From Chloropicon primus (taxonomy: Eukaryota; Chlorophyta; Chloropicophyceae; Chloropicales; Chloropicaceae): DNA of 64,000 bases. The notes under the pieces were generated by a model that saw only the letters and a program-made list of their open reading frames with translations, was not told where the DNA came from and did no database searches. The DNA is taken from contig CP060758.1 in the NCBI GenBank assembly GCA_023205875.1, positions 434,001 to 498,000 of the forward strand, read 5' to 3'. The translations under genes and the position numbers were made by a program. The stretch's first letter is position 1; each line of letters opens with the position of its first letter. This document shows positions 18,672 through 28,832 of this stretch, one piece after another.

Positions 18672-21600
18672 ATGAACGGCGGCGGCGGCGGTCACCACGA
18701 CGACAGCCGATCGAACCCTTCCGTCCTCCGTCGCGCGCGGCGCGCTTTGGCTCGGTTCACTGGCCTCGGCAGCCCCAGCTACGACGAGTTGGACGAGGAG
18801 GTGGAGTTCACGAAACTCAGCAACGACGACGGTGAGGATGCCAACGACGACGATGCCGAGTCTGAGGCCGAGGACGAGATGCTTTACCGCTCCTCCTCGC
18901 CTTCTTCGTCCTCCTCTCGTCGCCTTTCGCCGGAGGACGAGGCGTCGACTCTGTCGTCGTTGTTCTTCACGTACGTCACTCCGCTGATCCAAAAGGGGTC
19001 GAAGAAGGCGCTCGACACGCAGGACCTTTGGAGGACGGCGGAGGCGGACAGGGTCGGGAACCTGGCGGACGGGTACCGCGCCGCTCAGGACTTTTTGCGT
19101 GACTCGAACAAGAAGTACACGTGCTTCAGGATCCTGGTGAAGCTGCACTGGAGGAGGTTTGCGAGGGCGGGGTGCATCAAGGTGGTGCACGACGGGGTGG
19201 AGCTCTGCGGCCCGCTTCTGCTGCAGAGACTGCTCAAGGCGATCGCGGACGGGGCCCCGGCGTCGGAGAGCGGGGGAATAGCCGTAGTGATGGGGACGCT
19301 GGCGTGCACGCAGACCCTACTCATCAACCAGTACTTTCACATCCTGTTCAGGATCTCCGTCCACACCAAGGTGCAGCTCATCAGCGCGATCTACAGGAAG
19401 GCTCTGACGGTGAGCTCCTCGGGGTACGCCAAGGTCGGCACGGGAAAGGTGAACAACCTTCAGTCCAACGACGCGGCCAAGCTGTGGAACATGCCGCAGT
19501 ACCTCCACCAGCTGTGGAACGCCCCGCTCAAGCTGGTCGCCATCATGGCCATGCTGTCCAGCATCATCCACGTCGTCCCTGCCTTTGTGGGGCTGTGCGT
19601 GACGATCGTCATGATCCCGATGGGTTCCTTCGTCGCCAAGAGGCTGGCGAGGATGAGGAGGGAGCTCCTCAAGAAGACGGACGCGAGGGTCAAGTACGTC
19701 ACGGAGTTCGTCACGGGGATCAAGGCCATGAAGCTCTACGCGTGGGAGAAGGCCTACATGAGGAAAATCACCCAGCTCAGGGAGGAGGAGCTCAGGATGG
19801 TCAGGAGGATAGCCTACCTGAACATCTGCAACATGATGCTCTTCTTCGCCTCGCCCATCCTCGTGGCCCTGGCGGGCTTCTGGACCTACGCCCTCATGGG
19901 GTACACCCTGACGGCCTCCGTGGCCTTCCCGGCCCTCTCGCTGTTCAACATCCTGAGGTTCCCCGTGCTCATGCTCCCCATGCAGATCATGAACCTCATC
20001 AACGCAAAGGTCTCCTTCAAGCGTGTGCAGGACTTCTTCGACCAGGAGGACAGGGAGCTCCTGCCCCCGGCGGCCAAGGCCGACGCCCAGGGCGACGCCC
20101 AGAACGAGGAGGCGGTGACCATAAGGAACGGGGACTTCGCGTGGGCCAAGGACTCGGCCCTCGTGCTGAAGAACGTCAACCTCTCCGTGAAGAGGGGGGA
20201 GCTCGTCATGGTGGTGGGCCAGGTGGGCAGCGGCAAGAGCAGCCTGCTGAGCGCCATGCTCGGGGAGATGGTGTGCAAGAACGGGGGGTGCACCGTGGCG
20301 GGCACGTGCGCCTTCACCTCGCAGGAGCCGTGGATTCAGAACGCCTCGCTCAGGGACAACATCCTGGCCTCCGCGTCGAACAAGGGAAACTACGACAAGG
20401 CCAAGTACGAGGGGGTCCTGGACGCCTGCGCGCTGAGGGCCGACCTGGAGATCCTCCCGGGCGGGGATCTCGCGGAGATCGGGGAGAAGGGGATCAACAT
20501 CAGCGGGGGGCAGAAGCACAGGATTGCCCTGGCCAGGTCGGTGTACGCGGACGCGGACATCTACCTGCTGGACGACCCGCTCTCCGCGGTGGACGCCCAC
20601 GTGTCCAGGCACATCTTCGAGGAGTGCGTGAAGGGCACCCTGGCCAGCAAGACGAGGATCTTGGTCACCCACCAGGTCCAGTTCGCTGCAGAGGTGGACA
20701 GGATCTTGGTGTTCAAGGACGGGTGCCTGGAGCACTCGGGCACCTACGAGGAGTTGAGCCAGGCCGGTGTCGCCTTCAGCCAGTTCCAGGGGGATCAGGA
20801 GGAGGACGGGGAGGAGGGGGAGGGGAACCAAGCCGGAGAGGCCCAGGACCCCGGCTCCAAGAGCAAGGGAAGCGCCCAGGCGGTGAATGGCAAGGCCGCC
20901 CCGCCTGGGAAGCCCGGGGCCCAGGGTGCCATGATGAAGAAGAGCCCCTCGACCGGGGCCCTAGTCAAGGCGGAGGAGAGGAGCAAGGGAAGGGTGAAGA
21001 AGGCCGTGTACGTGAAGTACATCCGCTCTTGCGGCCCCTACCTGATCCTCCCGATCATCTTTATCTGCTGCGCGTTCACGGAGCGGGGCCTGCAAGTCGG
21101 GCAGAACTTTGTTCTCGCCGACTGGAGCAACGAGGAGGACGACAGCTGGAGGAGCGTCAAGTACTACCTGATGTTCTACTCGCTCCTGGCCGCCTCTTCC
21201 ATCGGTTTCCTGGGCTTGAGGTCGTTCACCATGGCGAACGGGTCCTTCTCGGCCTCCAAGGCGATGCACTCGGGGCTGCTGACAAAGGTCGGCTCCCTTC
21301 CCATGTCCTTCTTTGACTCCCAGCCGTCCGGGAGGCTGATCAACAGGTTCACGAGGGACACCGAGTCCCTGGACTCCACGATCAGCCAGTCGCTGAACTC
21401 TGCCACGGTGTGCGCGGTGTCGACTTTCTTCTCCGTGTTCGTTGTGTGCTGGGTGACTCCGCTGGTGATCCTGATGATCGTCCCGGTCTCCCTGCTCTAC
21501 CTGAGGGTGCAGCTGTTCTACATCGGCGCCAGCAGGGAGCTCAAGAGACTGGATTCCCTGGCCATGTCCCCCATCTTCTCCAACTTTGTGGAGACGCTCC

Positions 21601-22775
21601 AGGGCCTCACGGTCATCAGGGCGTTCGGGTTGGAGTCCAACTTTGACAGGAAGAACATGGTGCTGTTGACGAAATCCAACAGGGCCTATTGGCCACTCGT
21701 CAGCTCCAACAGGTGGCTGTCGATCCGGCTGGAATACCTGGGCTCGAGTATCACCTTCACCACCGCCCTGGTGTCGGCGATTTACTCCTCCCACTCTGCG
21801 GGGATGTCGGGGCTCGCCATCACGTCCGCGATGAACATGACCGGCCTCATGACGTGGATGGTGAGGCAGATGACGGAGCTCGAGGTCAACATGAACAGCA
21901 TCGAGAGGATTACGGAGTACGACGGCCACGAATCGGAGGGGGAGGCCAACATGCACCTGACGCGGGCTGTGCCCAAGATGTGGCCCTCCAAGGGGAGGGT
22001 GGTCTTCGACAAGGTCTTCGTGAAGTACAGGCCCGACCTCCCGCATGTTCTCAAGAGCTTGAGCTTCACCGTGAATGGCGGGGAGAAGATCGGCGTCTGC
22101 GGGAGGACTGGCTGCGGAAAGTCCACGATGATGATGACGCTGTACAGGATGGTGGAGCTGGACAAGGGGAAGATCACGATCGACGACGTTGACATCGCCA
22201 CGGCCGCCCTCCCTGACCTCAGGAGCAAGCTCTCCCTCGTGCCTCAGGACCCTGTCATCTTCTCCGGAACCGTGAGGAGCAACTTGGACCCCTTCAACGA
22301 GACTGAAGGAGACTCTGAGATCTGGAACGCCCTCAAGCTGTCTGGGTTGAAGTCCACGATCAAGGAGCTTCCCGACAAGAAGGGCTTGGACTCCAGCATC
22401 GACGAGGGCGGGGGGAACTTGTCCGTGGGCCAGAAGCAGCTCCTTTGCATGGCCAGAGCCCTGATAAGGAAGTCGAAGATTCTCATTCTGGACGAGGCAA
22501 CGAGCAACGTCGATGGGGAGACGGATGCTCTCATTCAGAACACCATCAGGACGGCCTTCAAGGACTGCACGGTGCTGACCATCGCCCACAGGCTGAACAC
22601 CATCATCGATTCGGACAAGATTCTGCTCCTGCAGGACGGGCAGGTCGCCGAGTTTGACGCGCCCCAGACCCTCCTGAACAGGCCAGACTCCATGTTCGCG
22701 CAGATGGTCGAGAAGGCGAGGGAGAATGCGAGCGCCTTGAAAAAGTCAAAGTCGAGCGGATCGATAGCGGAATGA
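18672..22775 (+). CDS. ABCC-family (MRP-type) full ABC transporter
   Basis: 1367 residues, intronless. Layout TMD1-NBD1-TMD2-NBD2. NBD1: Walker A GQVGSGKSS (about residue 516), signature ISGGQKHR, Walker B IYLLDDPLSAVDAH. NBD2: GRTGCGKST (about 1142), signature LSVGQKQLL, Walker B ILILDEATSNVD. The N-terminus contains the ABCC block SSLFFTYVTPLIQKGSKKAL; an extra TMD0 is absent, so it is a short MRP. NBD1 has the ABCC asymmetry (DP instead of DE after Walker B). Such pumps export glutathione, glucuronide or other organic-anion conjugates, often into the vacuole; the substrate here is unknown. Confidence 0.95.
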   Translation: MNGGGGGHHDDSRSNPSVLRRARRALARFTGLGSPSYDELDEEVEFTKLSNDDGEDANDDDAESEAEDEMLYRSSSPSSSSSRRLSPEDEASTLSSLFFTYVTPLIQKGSKKALDTQDLWRTAEADRVGNLADGYRAAQDFLRDSNKKYTCFRILVKLHWRRFARAGCIKVVHDGVELCGPLLLQRLLKAIADGAPASESGGIAVVMGTLACTQTLLINQYFHILFRISVHTKVQLISAIYRKALTVSSSGYAKVGTGKVNNLQSNDAAKLWNMPQYLHQLWNAPLKLVAIMAMLSSIIHVVPAFVGLCVTIVMIPMGSFVAKRLARMRRELLKKTDARVKYVTEFVTGIKAMKLYAWEKAYMRKITQLREEELRMVRRIAYLNICNMMLFFASPILVALAGFWTYALMGYTLTASVAFPALSLFNILRFPVLMLPMQIMNLINAKVSFKRVQDFFDQEDRELLPPAAKADAQGDAQNEEAVTIRNGDFAWAKDSALVLKNVNLSVKRGELVMVVGQVGSGKSSLLSAMLGEMVCKNGGCTVAGTCAFTSQEPWIQNASLRDNILASASNKGNYDKAKYEGVLDACALRADLEILPGGDLAEIGEKGINISGGQKHRIALARSVYADADIYLLDDPLSAVDAHVSRHIFEECVKGTLASKTRILVTHQVQFAAEVDRILVFKDGCLEHSGTYEELSQAGVAFSQFQGDQEEDGEEGEGNQAGEAQDPGSKSKGSAQAVNGKAAPPGKPGAQGAMMKKSPSTGALVKAEERSKGRVKKAVYVKYIRSCGPYLILPIIFICCAFTERGLQVGQNFVLADWSNEEDDSWRSVKYYLMFYSLLAASSIGFLGLRSFTMANGSFSASKAMHSGLLTKVGSLPMSFFDSQPSGRLINRFTRDTESLDSTISQSLNSATVCAVSTFFSVFVVCWVTPLVILMIVPVSLLYLRVQLFYIGASRELKRLDSLAMSPIFSNFVETLQGLTVIRAFGLESNFDRKNMVLLTKSNRAYWPLVSSNRWLSIRLEYLGSSITFTTALVSAIYSSHSAGMSGLAITSAMNMTGLMTWMVRQMTELEVNMNSIERITEYDGHESEGEANMHLTRAVPKMWPSKGRVVFDKVFVKYRPDLPHVLKSLSFTVNGGEKIGVCGRTGCGKSTMMMTLYRMVELDKGKITIDDVDIATAALPDLRSKLSLVPQDPVIFSGTVRSNLDPFNETEGDSEIWNALKLSGLKSTIKELPDKKGLDSSIDEGGGNLSVGQKQLLCMARALIRKSKILILDEATSNVDGETDALIQNTIRTAFKDCTVLTIAHRLNTIIDSDKILLLQDGQVAEFDAPQTLLNRPDSMFAQMVEKARENASALKKSKSSGSIAE

Positions 22776-22859
22776 AATAAAAACACGTAACGTATGAATT
22801 AACCAAGTAACTAGTACTACATTGAACAAGAAGAAAAATCTTGTGCACCTCCACCTCCA

Positions 22860-23927
22860 TTACCCCGTCACCTTGGATTGGAAGGACTCCTTGTCCGGCA
22901 GGCTCAGCAGCTCCTTCCAGTCGGGCTGCCCCGGGCCCATCGACCTCACCGTGCCGTCCAGTTGCACCTGCACGTACGCCGACTCCGAGTACTGCAGGGC
23001 CTGGGAGGCCTCCTTCTGGACCTCGAGCCACCTGAACCACTCCGGAGTGCCCCTTGGCTGGACGACCCAGCGCTGCTCCTCTTCGATCCCGTCGGGGGAC
23101 AACTTGCTCCCAGCAGCATCAAAGCCCTTTGATTCCCCGAGGCCTTCCGTTCTCTTGAAGCTCAGGCCCTTGCTATCCTGCAGCGGAATGAGGAGAATCC
23201 CCTTGGACTTGAGGTCCTTCTTGAGAGAGCTCGCGGACTTGATGCATTTCTTCAGGAAGGCTTCGTCGCCCTGCAGGATCACTGGCCTGTACTGCGCCCT
23301 CAGCCTCGACATGGGTACCACGCGGTTCGCTCCGAGGTCCACCTGTAGCCTGCCAAGAGTCTCCTCCACTTCAACTTCCTTGAGCTTCTCCTTTCCCGAT
23401 TTCAGGTCTTTGACAAAGAAGTAGGTCAGCACGGCAACCGCGGTGCCGTTGATGGCGAGGTTCTTCAGCGTCTCCTCGAGTTCCGGCGCCCCCGGCCCGC
23501 CTTTGATGGCGCTCGCCAGTCTCGACAGGATGATGAGGAGGCCCAGGCCCGCCCCGGCGTCCAGGCCACCGAGGGCGAAGAGCCGAAAGGTCCGGAACGG
23601 CGTCTTCGCCTCCACCCTCAGCTTGGCGTACTGCTCGTCCGACCTGATCCCCCCCTTGAGCCCGTTGGCGACGTCGTCGAACTCCACGCTCATCCGGTAC
23701 GCCTCCAGGTCCTCGTCCTTCATCACCACCGAGTACTTCACCCCGTAATCGTTCACCGCCCTCGTCAGGGGATCTCCCGCCTTGTCGAATTGCCGCAGCC
23801 TGGAGTACGCGCAAGCAAGGTTGTAGTTTGCCGCCCCGGCCTCCTCGTCCGTCAGTCTGCCCCCGAGCTCCGTCACGAGGGGCTCGAGAATCTCCACGGC
23901 CTCGTCCGCCTTGATTGAGATGAATCC

Positions 23928-23964
<37 letters not shown>

Positions 23965-24243
23965 AAAGTCAGTGACCTCGGCGGTCTCGACTGAGCAAGA
24001 GGAAGCCCGACCTACCTTTCCTCCCTGGACGAGCTCCGTGCCCAGGAGGACTCGCTCCCTTGGAGCCATACGGTCCACATCCGTCAAGGCTTCCCCACCT
24101 TTCCTACCCCTCACTCCAACCCTCTCCCACCTCCTGCACGAGTAAACCTCTCTCCTCCGTCCGGCGCAAACGCCAACGCCAGCGCCAACGCGCACGCCCC
24201 TCCCTCCACCTCTTCCCGTCATCCTCCTCCTCCCCATCGCCAT
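22860..24243 (-). CDS. LPA1-like plastid protein (PSII assembly), two exons
   Basis: Exons 24243-24016 and 23909-22860 join in phase 0 over a 106-nt intron whose polypyrimidine stretch is a (CT)n microsatellite; 425 residues. A basic N-terminus looks like a transit peptide. TPR helices span the splice (LVQGGK then ADEAVEILEPLV; NYNLACAYSRLRQFDKA), then a DUF3493-like region (EAKTPFRTFRLFALGGLDAG and a second hydrophobic segment VAVLTYFFVKDL). This matches LOW PSII ACCUMULATION 1, a thylakoid membrane factor for D1 assembly. Start at the first of two in-frame ATGs (24243, 24237). Confidence 0.8.
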
Positions 24244-24825
24244 CGTGTCCTCTGTCACCTCCTTTCGTGCCCTCAAATCCTCACCAGAGCGTCGTTCGCT
24301 TCGACCGAGGACTCTTTGGAAAGATCAAGAGATCCTTTTTCCCTCTATTCTTCCCTTGTCCTCCCCCTCGCCCCCCTTCTCTCCCTCCTTCTCTCTCTCT
24401 CTCCCCAGACCCTCGGCTTCAACGTCGACCACAAACTCCAAAATCTTATCGAGTTTTATCGAGTTCTTCTTGGACAGCTTGACGAGCGCGAGCAAGTCGA
24501 GGCATCGATGGAGAGGTTTAGGAGTCGCCTATCGCTTCGATATTGAATCCACCAAGGGGAAGGGGAAGAGCCTCGTCTCGTTGTTCAATCCTCTTCCTCT
24601 TCCTCTTCCTCCTCATCCTCCTCATCCTCATCCTCATCTTCAACAACAACCCTGAAGCTGCTTGCTGCTTCGGGATTGAGTTTGGTTGTCGTTGAGAACG
24701 TGGTGGGACGGCTCCCTCCCGAAGCAGGAGGAGGCATTGCCATTGTCACACCCACCAAACACTATCATGTTATCAATATCTATATCTATATAGATATATT
24801 GATTGATAAGGTCCATAGTTGTTTG
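24244..24825. other. Divergent intergenic region with an AT-rich palindrome
   Basis: Separates LPA1-like and the P-loop kinase gene. It contains a promoter-proximal motif also seen upstream of other genes (24291-24330), (CCT)n runs at 24590-24640 and an AT-rich imperfect palindrome at about 24772-24809 just before the kinase start. No gene is supported. Confidence 0.55.
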
Positions 24826-25362
24826 ATGGGAGGGGAGAGGGGCAAGAAGGTGGTTGTGCTGGTGGGGCCGGCCGCTTCGGGCAAGAGCACCTTCGCTCTC
24901 GAGCTCGTGGAGAGGACGAAGACCGACGAGGGGGATCGGTGGGTTCGCGTCTGCCAGGACGTCATCTCGAACGGCAAGCGTGGGAGCAGGAAGCAGTGTG
25001 TCCGAGCGTTACAGGCTGGACTGACGCAGGGCCTGAGCGTCGTGGTTGACAGGTGTCACGTGGACCCCGGGCAGAGGGCCGACTTCGTGAAAGCGGCGAG
25101 GGACTCGGGCGCGGGGGAGGTCATCGCCGTGGTGTTCCAGGTTTCGTCGGACGAGCTCAAGCAGCGGATGCTGGGCAGACTAAACCACGAGGGCGGACTC
25201 AATGGGAAGCGAGGCGTCGCTGTCTGCCAAAGAATGCTCAAGATGATGAAGCCGCCGACTGAGAGCGAGGGCTTCACGAAGATACTGTACATAAGTAACG
25301 AAAAGGACAGGAGGGACGTGATTTGCGACCACCTTTGCGCCGACCGCGCCGCCGTGGACTAG
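24826..25362 (+). CDS. P-loop kinase (AAA_33 / aprataxin-PNK-like)
   Basis: 178 residues starting MGGERGKKVVVLVG, with Walker A GPAASGKST at about residues 14-22. Downstream CQDVISNGKRGS and VVVDRCHVDPGQRADF match the AAA_33/polynucleotide-kinase-like domain found at the N-terminus of plant aprataxin-type proteins (VVDRCN-type motif). No HIT or macro domain follows, so this is the kinase module alone. Likely phosphorylates a nucleic-acid end or small molecule; target unknown. The open frame extends upstream to 24676 through AT-rich palindromic DNA, so the ATG at 24826 is preferred. Confidence 0.75.
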   Translation: MGGERGKKVVVLVGPAASGKSTFALELVERTKTDEGDRWVRVCQDVISNGKRGSRKQCVRALQAGLTQGLSVVVDRCHVDPGQRADFVKAARDSGAGEVIAVVFQVSSDELKQRMLGRLNHEGGLNGKRGVAVCQRMLKMMKPPTESEGFTKILYISNEKDRRDVICDHLCADRAAVD

Positions 25363-25422
25363 GGTGAGCAAAGCTGTACTATTACTACTGCATTGTTTTT
25401 TTTTTGTGTGTGTGTGCTCGGA

Positions 25423-26076
25423 TCAGACCTCGATGAGCTTTTGGGTCGCGTCCTGAAAGTCTCCGATGGCCCTGAATATGCTCTCCTGGGTCGTGGCCAG
25501 CTCCGCCTTCTTCGCCTCCCCGTCCCCTCCCTCCTCCTGCTTCAGATTCACTCCCGTCTTCATCAAGCCATCCATCTTTTCCAGCGGCTTGAACACGTCC
25601 TGCAAGGTCACCTCCTCGAGCGACTTCAAGCTTCTGTACGTGACGATCGCCCGGACCGAATTCCGAAACGTCTTGAACGTTCCCTCGCGCAAAAGCGCTT
25701 GTCCCTTCTCGTAGTCGTCGGCCTTGACAAGCTCGCTCAGGACCGAACCCACTTCAGTCTTCGCCTCCAGGATGTCGGCCTTATACGCTTCAATGCTCGT
25801 CGTGTCCTTCCTCCTAATGTACCTGGCGAGTCCCCTCTCCTTCTTCGAGCCCGCCAACGCATCGCCTGCACTGCCCAGCAGGAGCTGAGTGGCAGAACCC
25901 AGGAGAACCAAGTCCCTCCTTCGACTACTCCCGCCAACCTTGTCCGAGCCCTGAGGCGTAACCGAGGACGAGGAGGACGGGAAACCCTCCCGCTTCGACA
26001 ACCTCAAGCACTGACCCGGCGATGATGTCGCCGCACACATCAACCGTGCACCTCTCCCCACCGCCACCAGCCTCAT
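25423..26076 (-). CDS. Putative thylakoid lumen protein with Tat-like targeting signal
   Basis: 217 residues. A basic, Ser-rich plastid transit region is followed by SSRRRDLVLLGSATQLLLG and a DALA-G cleavage-like site, the layout of a bipartite lumen-targeting peptide with twin arginines. The mature part (about 140 residues) is helical: IEAYKADILEAKTEVGSVLS, TFKTFRNSVRAIVTYRSLK, ESIFRAIGDFQDATQKLIEV. It recalls PsbQ-like four-helix lumen proteins, but I cannot assign it to one. Convergent with the kinase gene; stops are 60 bp apart. Confidence 0.7.
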   Translation of the reverse strand: MRLVAVGRGARLMCAATSSPGQCLRLSKREGFPSSSSSVTPQGSDKVGGSSRRRDLVLLGSATQLLLGSAGDALAGSKKERGLARYIRRKDTTSIEAYKADILEAKTEVGSVLSELVKADDYEKGQALLREGTFKTFRNSVRAIVTYRSLKSLEEVTLQDVFKPLEKMDGLMKTGVNLKQEEGGDGEAKKAELATTQESIFRAIGDFQDATQKLIEV

Positions 26077-26246
26077 TCCTATTCAAACACAATCACTCCC
26101 TCGCTCTCGCTCACTCTCCATCCATCCATCCATCCGTCAAGTTGTCCCGTCCAAAGGCAACGCAAAGCACCGATGTGGATGGGATGGAGATGCCCTCAAG
26201 GCCTCGCGGAGCCAAATGACGTCCCCCCCCGTCCCTTGCCGGACCA

Positions 26247-27428
26247 ATGCCTCTCTCCCTTCCCTTTCCCTTTCTCTCCTGTGAACGCCAAGGAGGGCCT
26301 CTAGTTATGGATAAGGCTATCTCCTCCTCGAGAGGATACAGGGTTGGGTTGTTGATGGAGCGGACCAGAGGACGGGTGGGGACGAGCGGGAGGGGTGGAG
26401 GGGGAGCATCGTGCGCGCCTCGTCCTCTCGCGACTCATTGCCGCTCTTGTCCCCCGTGGTCTCCTTCGTCTTGTTCTTCTTCTTCTGGGGGATGGGGTGG
26501 GGTTGGGGGATGGCCCACCGCGAGGATGGGCAAAGGGGAGGGAGGGAGGGGGCGAGTCTTCAGCCATAGCGAGTGCACGGTGTCTTCCGAATGGTCGGAA
26601 CACTTCCGGGGGCTCGAGGGGGACTTGAACCCGGTGGTGGCTCTCGGGAAGTTCAATGCTTTGCACTTGGGGCACAGGGAGCTCATCTTCCAAGCCTCGC
26701 GGTTGGGGAGGCCCTACCTCCTGTCGTTCTCGGGCATGTCGAAGATTCTCAAGCGGATCAATCGGCCTCCGCTTACCGCGACGGTGGACCGCTCCAGGGT
26801 CCTCGAGGCGTGGGCCCAGGCCATGGGCAGCGGACTGGAGCCCAAGGAGGTCGTCATTCCCTTTCATAAGGTGAGGCACCTGGGGCCGGAGGACTTTGTC
26901 AAGGTCCTGGTGCACGAGATGGGCGCCAGCGGGATCGTGTGCGGCGAGAATTACAGGTTCGGGTACCAGGCGGCCGGCGACGCCAACCTTCTCAGGGAGC
27001 TCGGCAGCAAGTACGACGTGCCCGTCGAGGTCGTCGAGCTTGTCGAGGTGGAAGGCCGGGACGGGGAGGAGAAGTCCATAAGCTCGTCCCAAATCGCCAG
27101 GTTCATGGCGGAGGGCCGGATGAGCCTTGTGTCTGAGATGCTCGGGAGGCACTACCGGTTGGTCGCGGGCTGCGGGGAGGGGGAGGGCACGACCTCGAAC
27201 AGCGACGCGGTGGTCAGGCTCCCTCTCGAATGCTTCAGGAACATGGTTCCCGGCCCGGGAACCTACCCTGTATCGATGACGACGTCGAGTGACGAGACGA
27301 CGACGAGGGGCGGCGAGGGCCAAGCCTGCCCCGGCACCGCAAGGGTGGGGGAGGCGGACCTCGTCCTGGAGTGCGACCGGAGGCTCGTCTTGGACCGCGA
27401 GGCTTTGCTCTGCATCGACTTTGTCTGA
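26247..27428 (+). CDS. Plastid FAD synthetase-like protein (RibF-type nucleotidyltransferase)
   Basis: The C-terminal 280 residues contain a RibF-type adenylyltransferase fold: VVALGKFNALHLGHRELI with the HxGH nucleotide-binding motif, LLSFSGM, VVIPFHKVRHLGPEDFVKVL, GIVCGENYRFGYQAAGDANL and SISSSQIARFMAEG. This matches plant plastid FAD synthetases that adenylate FMN; no riboflavin kinase domain follows. The N-terminal 110 residues are low-complexity and could be a transit peptide; in-frame ATGs at 26247 and 26307 make the start uncertain. The acidic/Thr-rich insertion near the end (TTSSDETTTRGGEG) is unusual. Confidence 0.8.
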   Translation: MPLSLPFPFLSCERQGGPLVMDKAISSSRGYRVGLLMERTRGRVGTSGRGGGGASCAPRPLATHCRSCPPWSPSSCSSSSGGWGGVGGWPTARMGKGEGGRGRVFSHSECTVSSEWSEHFRGLEGDLNPVVALGKFNALHLGHRELIFQASRLGRPYLLSFSGMSKILKRINRPPLTATVDRSRVLEAWAQAMGSGLEPKEVVIPFHKVRHLGPEDFVKVLVHEMGASGIVCGENYRFGYQAAGDANLLRELGSKYDVPVEVVELVEVEGRDGEEKSISSSQIARFMAEGRMSLVSEMLGRHYRLVAGCGEGEGTTSNSDAVVRLPLECFRNMVPGPGTYPVSMTTSSDETTTRGGEGQACPGTARVGEADLVLECDRRLVLDREALLCIDFV

Positions 27429-27811
27429 TCTGAGCTACCGAACCCACGACAACGACGCAGCAGCCAGCCAGCAATAACTTGTCTTGCAAGGAATTCGTGT
27501 ACACTACCACGCACCCTGATTCGCTCTGCCATCCTTTCTGCGGCCAGTGGATGGGACCCCCTCTCCATCCATCCATCCATCCATCTATCCAAGGTTGTCC
27601 TCTATCTGCCATGAAAGACGCCTTGCAACCAAGACACACACAGAGAGACAGAGAGAGGGGGGAGGGGAGGGGAGACGCTTCGTGACAAGCGAGAGGAGTG
27701 GGATCCAATCCCACAATCCAATCCCAATCCCTGCCCTGCAACATCCCCTGCCTGCAACAATCTCAATCTCTCCCTCAATCGACACGACACCGTGCGGCTC
27801 AAGAGATTGAG
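27429..27811. other. Intergenic region, no gene seen
   Basis: Between two plus-strand genes. It includes (CCAT)n at 27565-27590 and AGAG-rich DNA near 27640-27670. No supported feature besides the presumed promoter and 5' UTR of the dioxygenase gene. Confidence 0.5.
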
Positions 27812-28778
27812 ATGATGATCTTGGCGGAGATCCTGCGCCTGAACTCAGCGTCGCGCGCGAGAGCGTACGCAGGAGAGGTTCTGGTGCTGAGGCAAGTTCC
27901 CTCGGCGCTGGCGCTGTGCGCGAGGTTCTCCCTCCTCTTGCGCGGCGCAGGGTCGACGTTCGACGTGGACGCGAGCGAGACGCCCTTCGAGCAAAGGGAG
28001 GACCTCTGCCAGACCTTTGAGTTGGACGAGGAGGTGGGGGTGTTGTTCCGGGAGGTGTTCCGGGAGGCCGGCGTGGAAGGCGGAGGGACGTATTGGGACA
28101 GGCCGAGGTTGAGGATACAGCAGTCGGGTTGTGGTGTCGATGACGTCGCCAACAGCAAGCTCTTCGGCCATGGGAAGTTCTCGTCCACCCTGCCGCCTCA
28201 CAGGTGAGTACTCTGGGGAAGCGAGCGAGGAAGAATTCTCTCCACTGAACCGAATTGCTTGATGCTTCATGATGGTTTTTCTCAGGGACACTTGGGCTTC
28301 CAACATCATGCAGCAGCTGAACTGGTGGATGCCGCTGGAGGAGATCGATGAGGGAAGGACGATGTGCTTCTATCCGGAGCTCTTCGACCGGGCGGTGCCC
28401 AACACCTCGACTGGGTGGGACTTGGACGAGCTTAGGGCCAGGAGGAAGCGGGGGCTTCCCTACCCTCAGCTGCCGGAGCTGGACCACGAGGGGGTGGCTA
28501 AGGACCCCCTGGTGTCAGAATTAATGAGACCCAAGTACGTCAGGCCCCTGGTTGGTGTGCGGCCCGGGGACGTTGTTGTCTTCAGCGGGGCTCACTTGCA
28601 CTCCTCGGTGGTAAACACCACCGGCCTCACCCGTTACAGCTGCGAGATCAGGAGCGTGGACGCGAGGGACCTGAGAAAGGGGATCGGGGCTCCGAACGTG
28701 GACGGGGAGGCAGCGCGCGTGCCCCTGCATTGGTTCAGGAACGTGGACAACCAAAAGTTGAAGTTGACCGCCGCGTAA
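27812..28778 (+). CDS. Phytanoyl-CoA-dioxygenase-like 2OG-Fe(II) oxygenase, two exons
   Basis: Exons 27812-28203 and 28286-28778 are joined by an 82-nt intron (GTGAGT donor, TTTTTCTCAG acceptor) that splits an arginine codon; 294 residues. The join rebuilds the HxD iron motif as LPPHRDTWASN, followed by NWWMPLEEIDEGRTMCFYPE. The distal His and the 2OG-binding Arg lie in FSGAHLHSSVVNTTGLTRYS. This is the PhyH-like arrangement of non-haem iron, 2-oxoglutarate-dependent oxygenases. Substrate unknown. Two adjacent ATGs begin the frame. TGTAA follows the stop at 28787. Confidence 0.8.
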
Positions 28779-28832
28779 ACAGCGATTGTAATTTGTGTGT
28801 GACGCTAATGTATTTGTATCCGTTTTCAGATC

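Noticed and set aside
24316-24546. 76-codon plus-strand frame upstream of the P-loop kinase
   Set aside because: Starts at TTG, no ATG until the last residues, and overlaps a repeated promoter motif.
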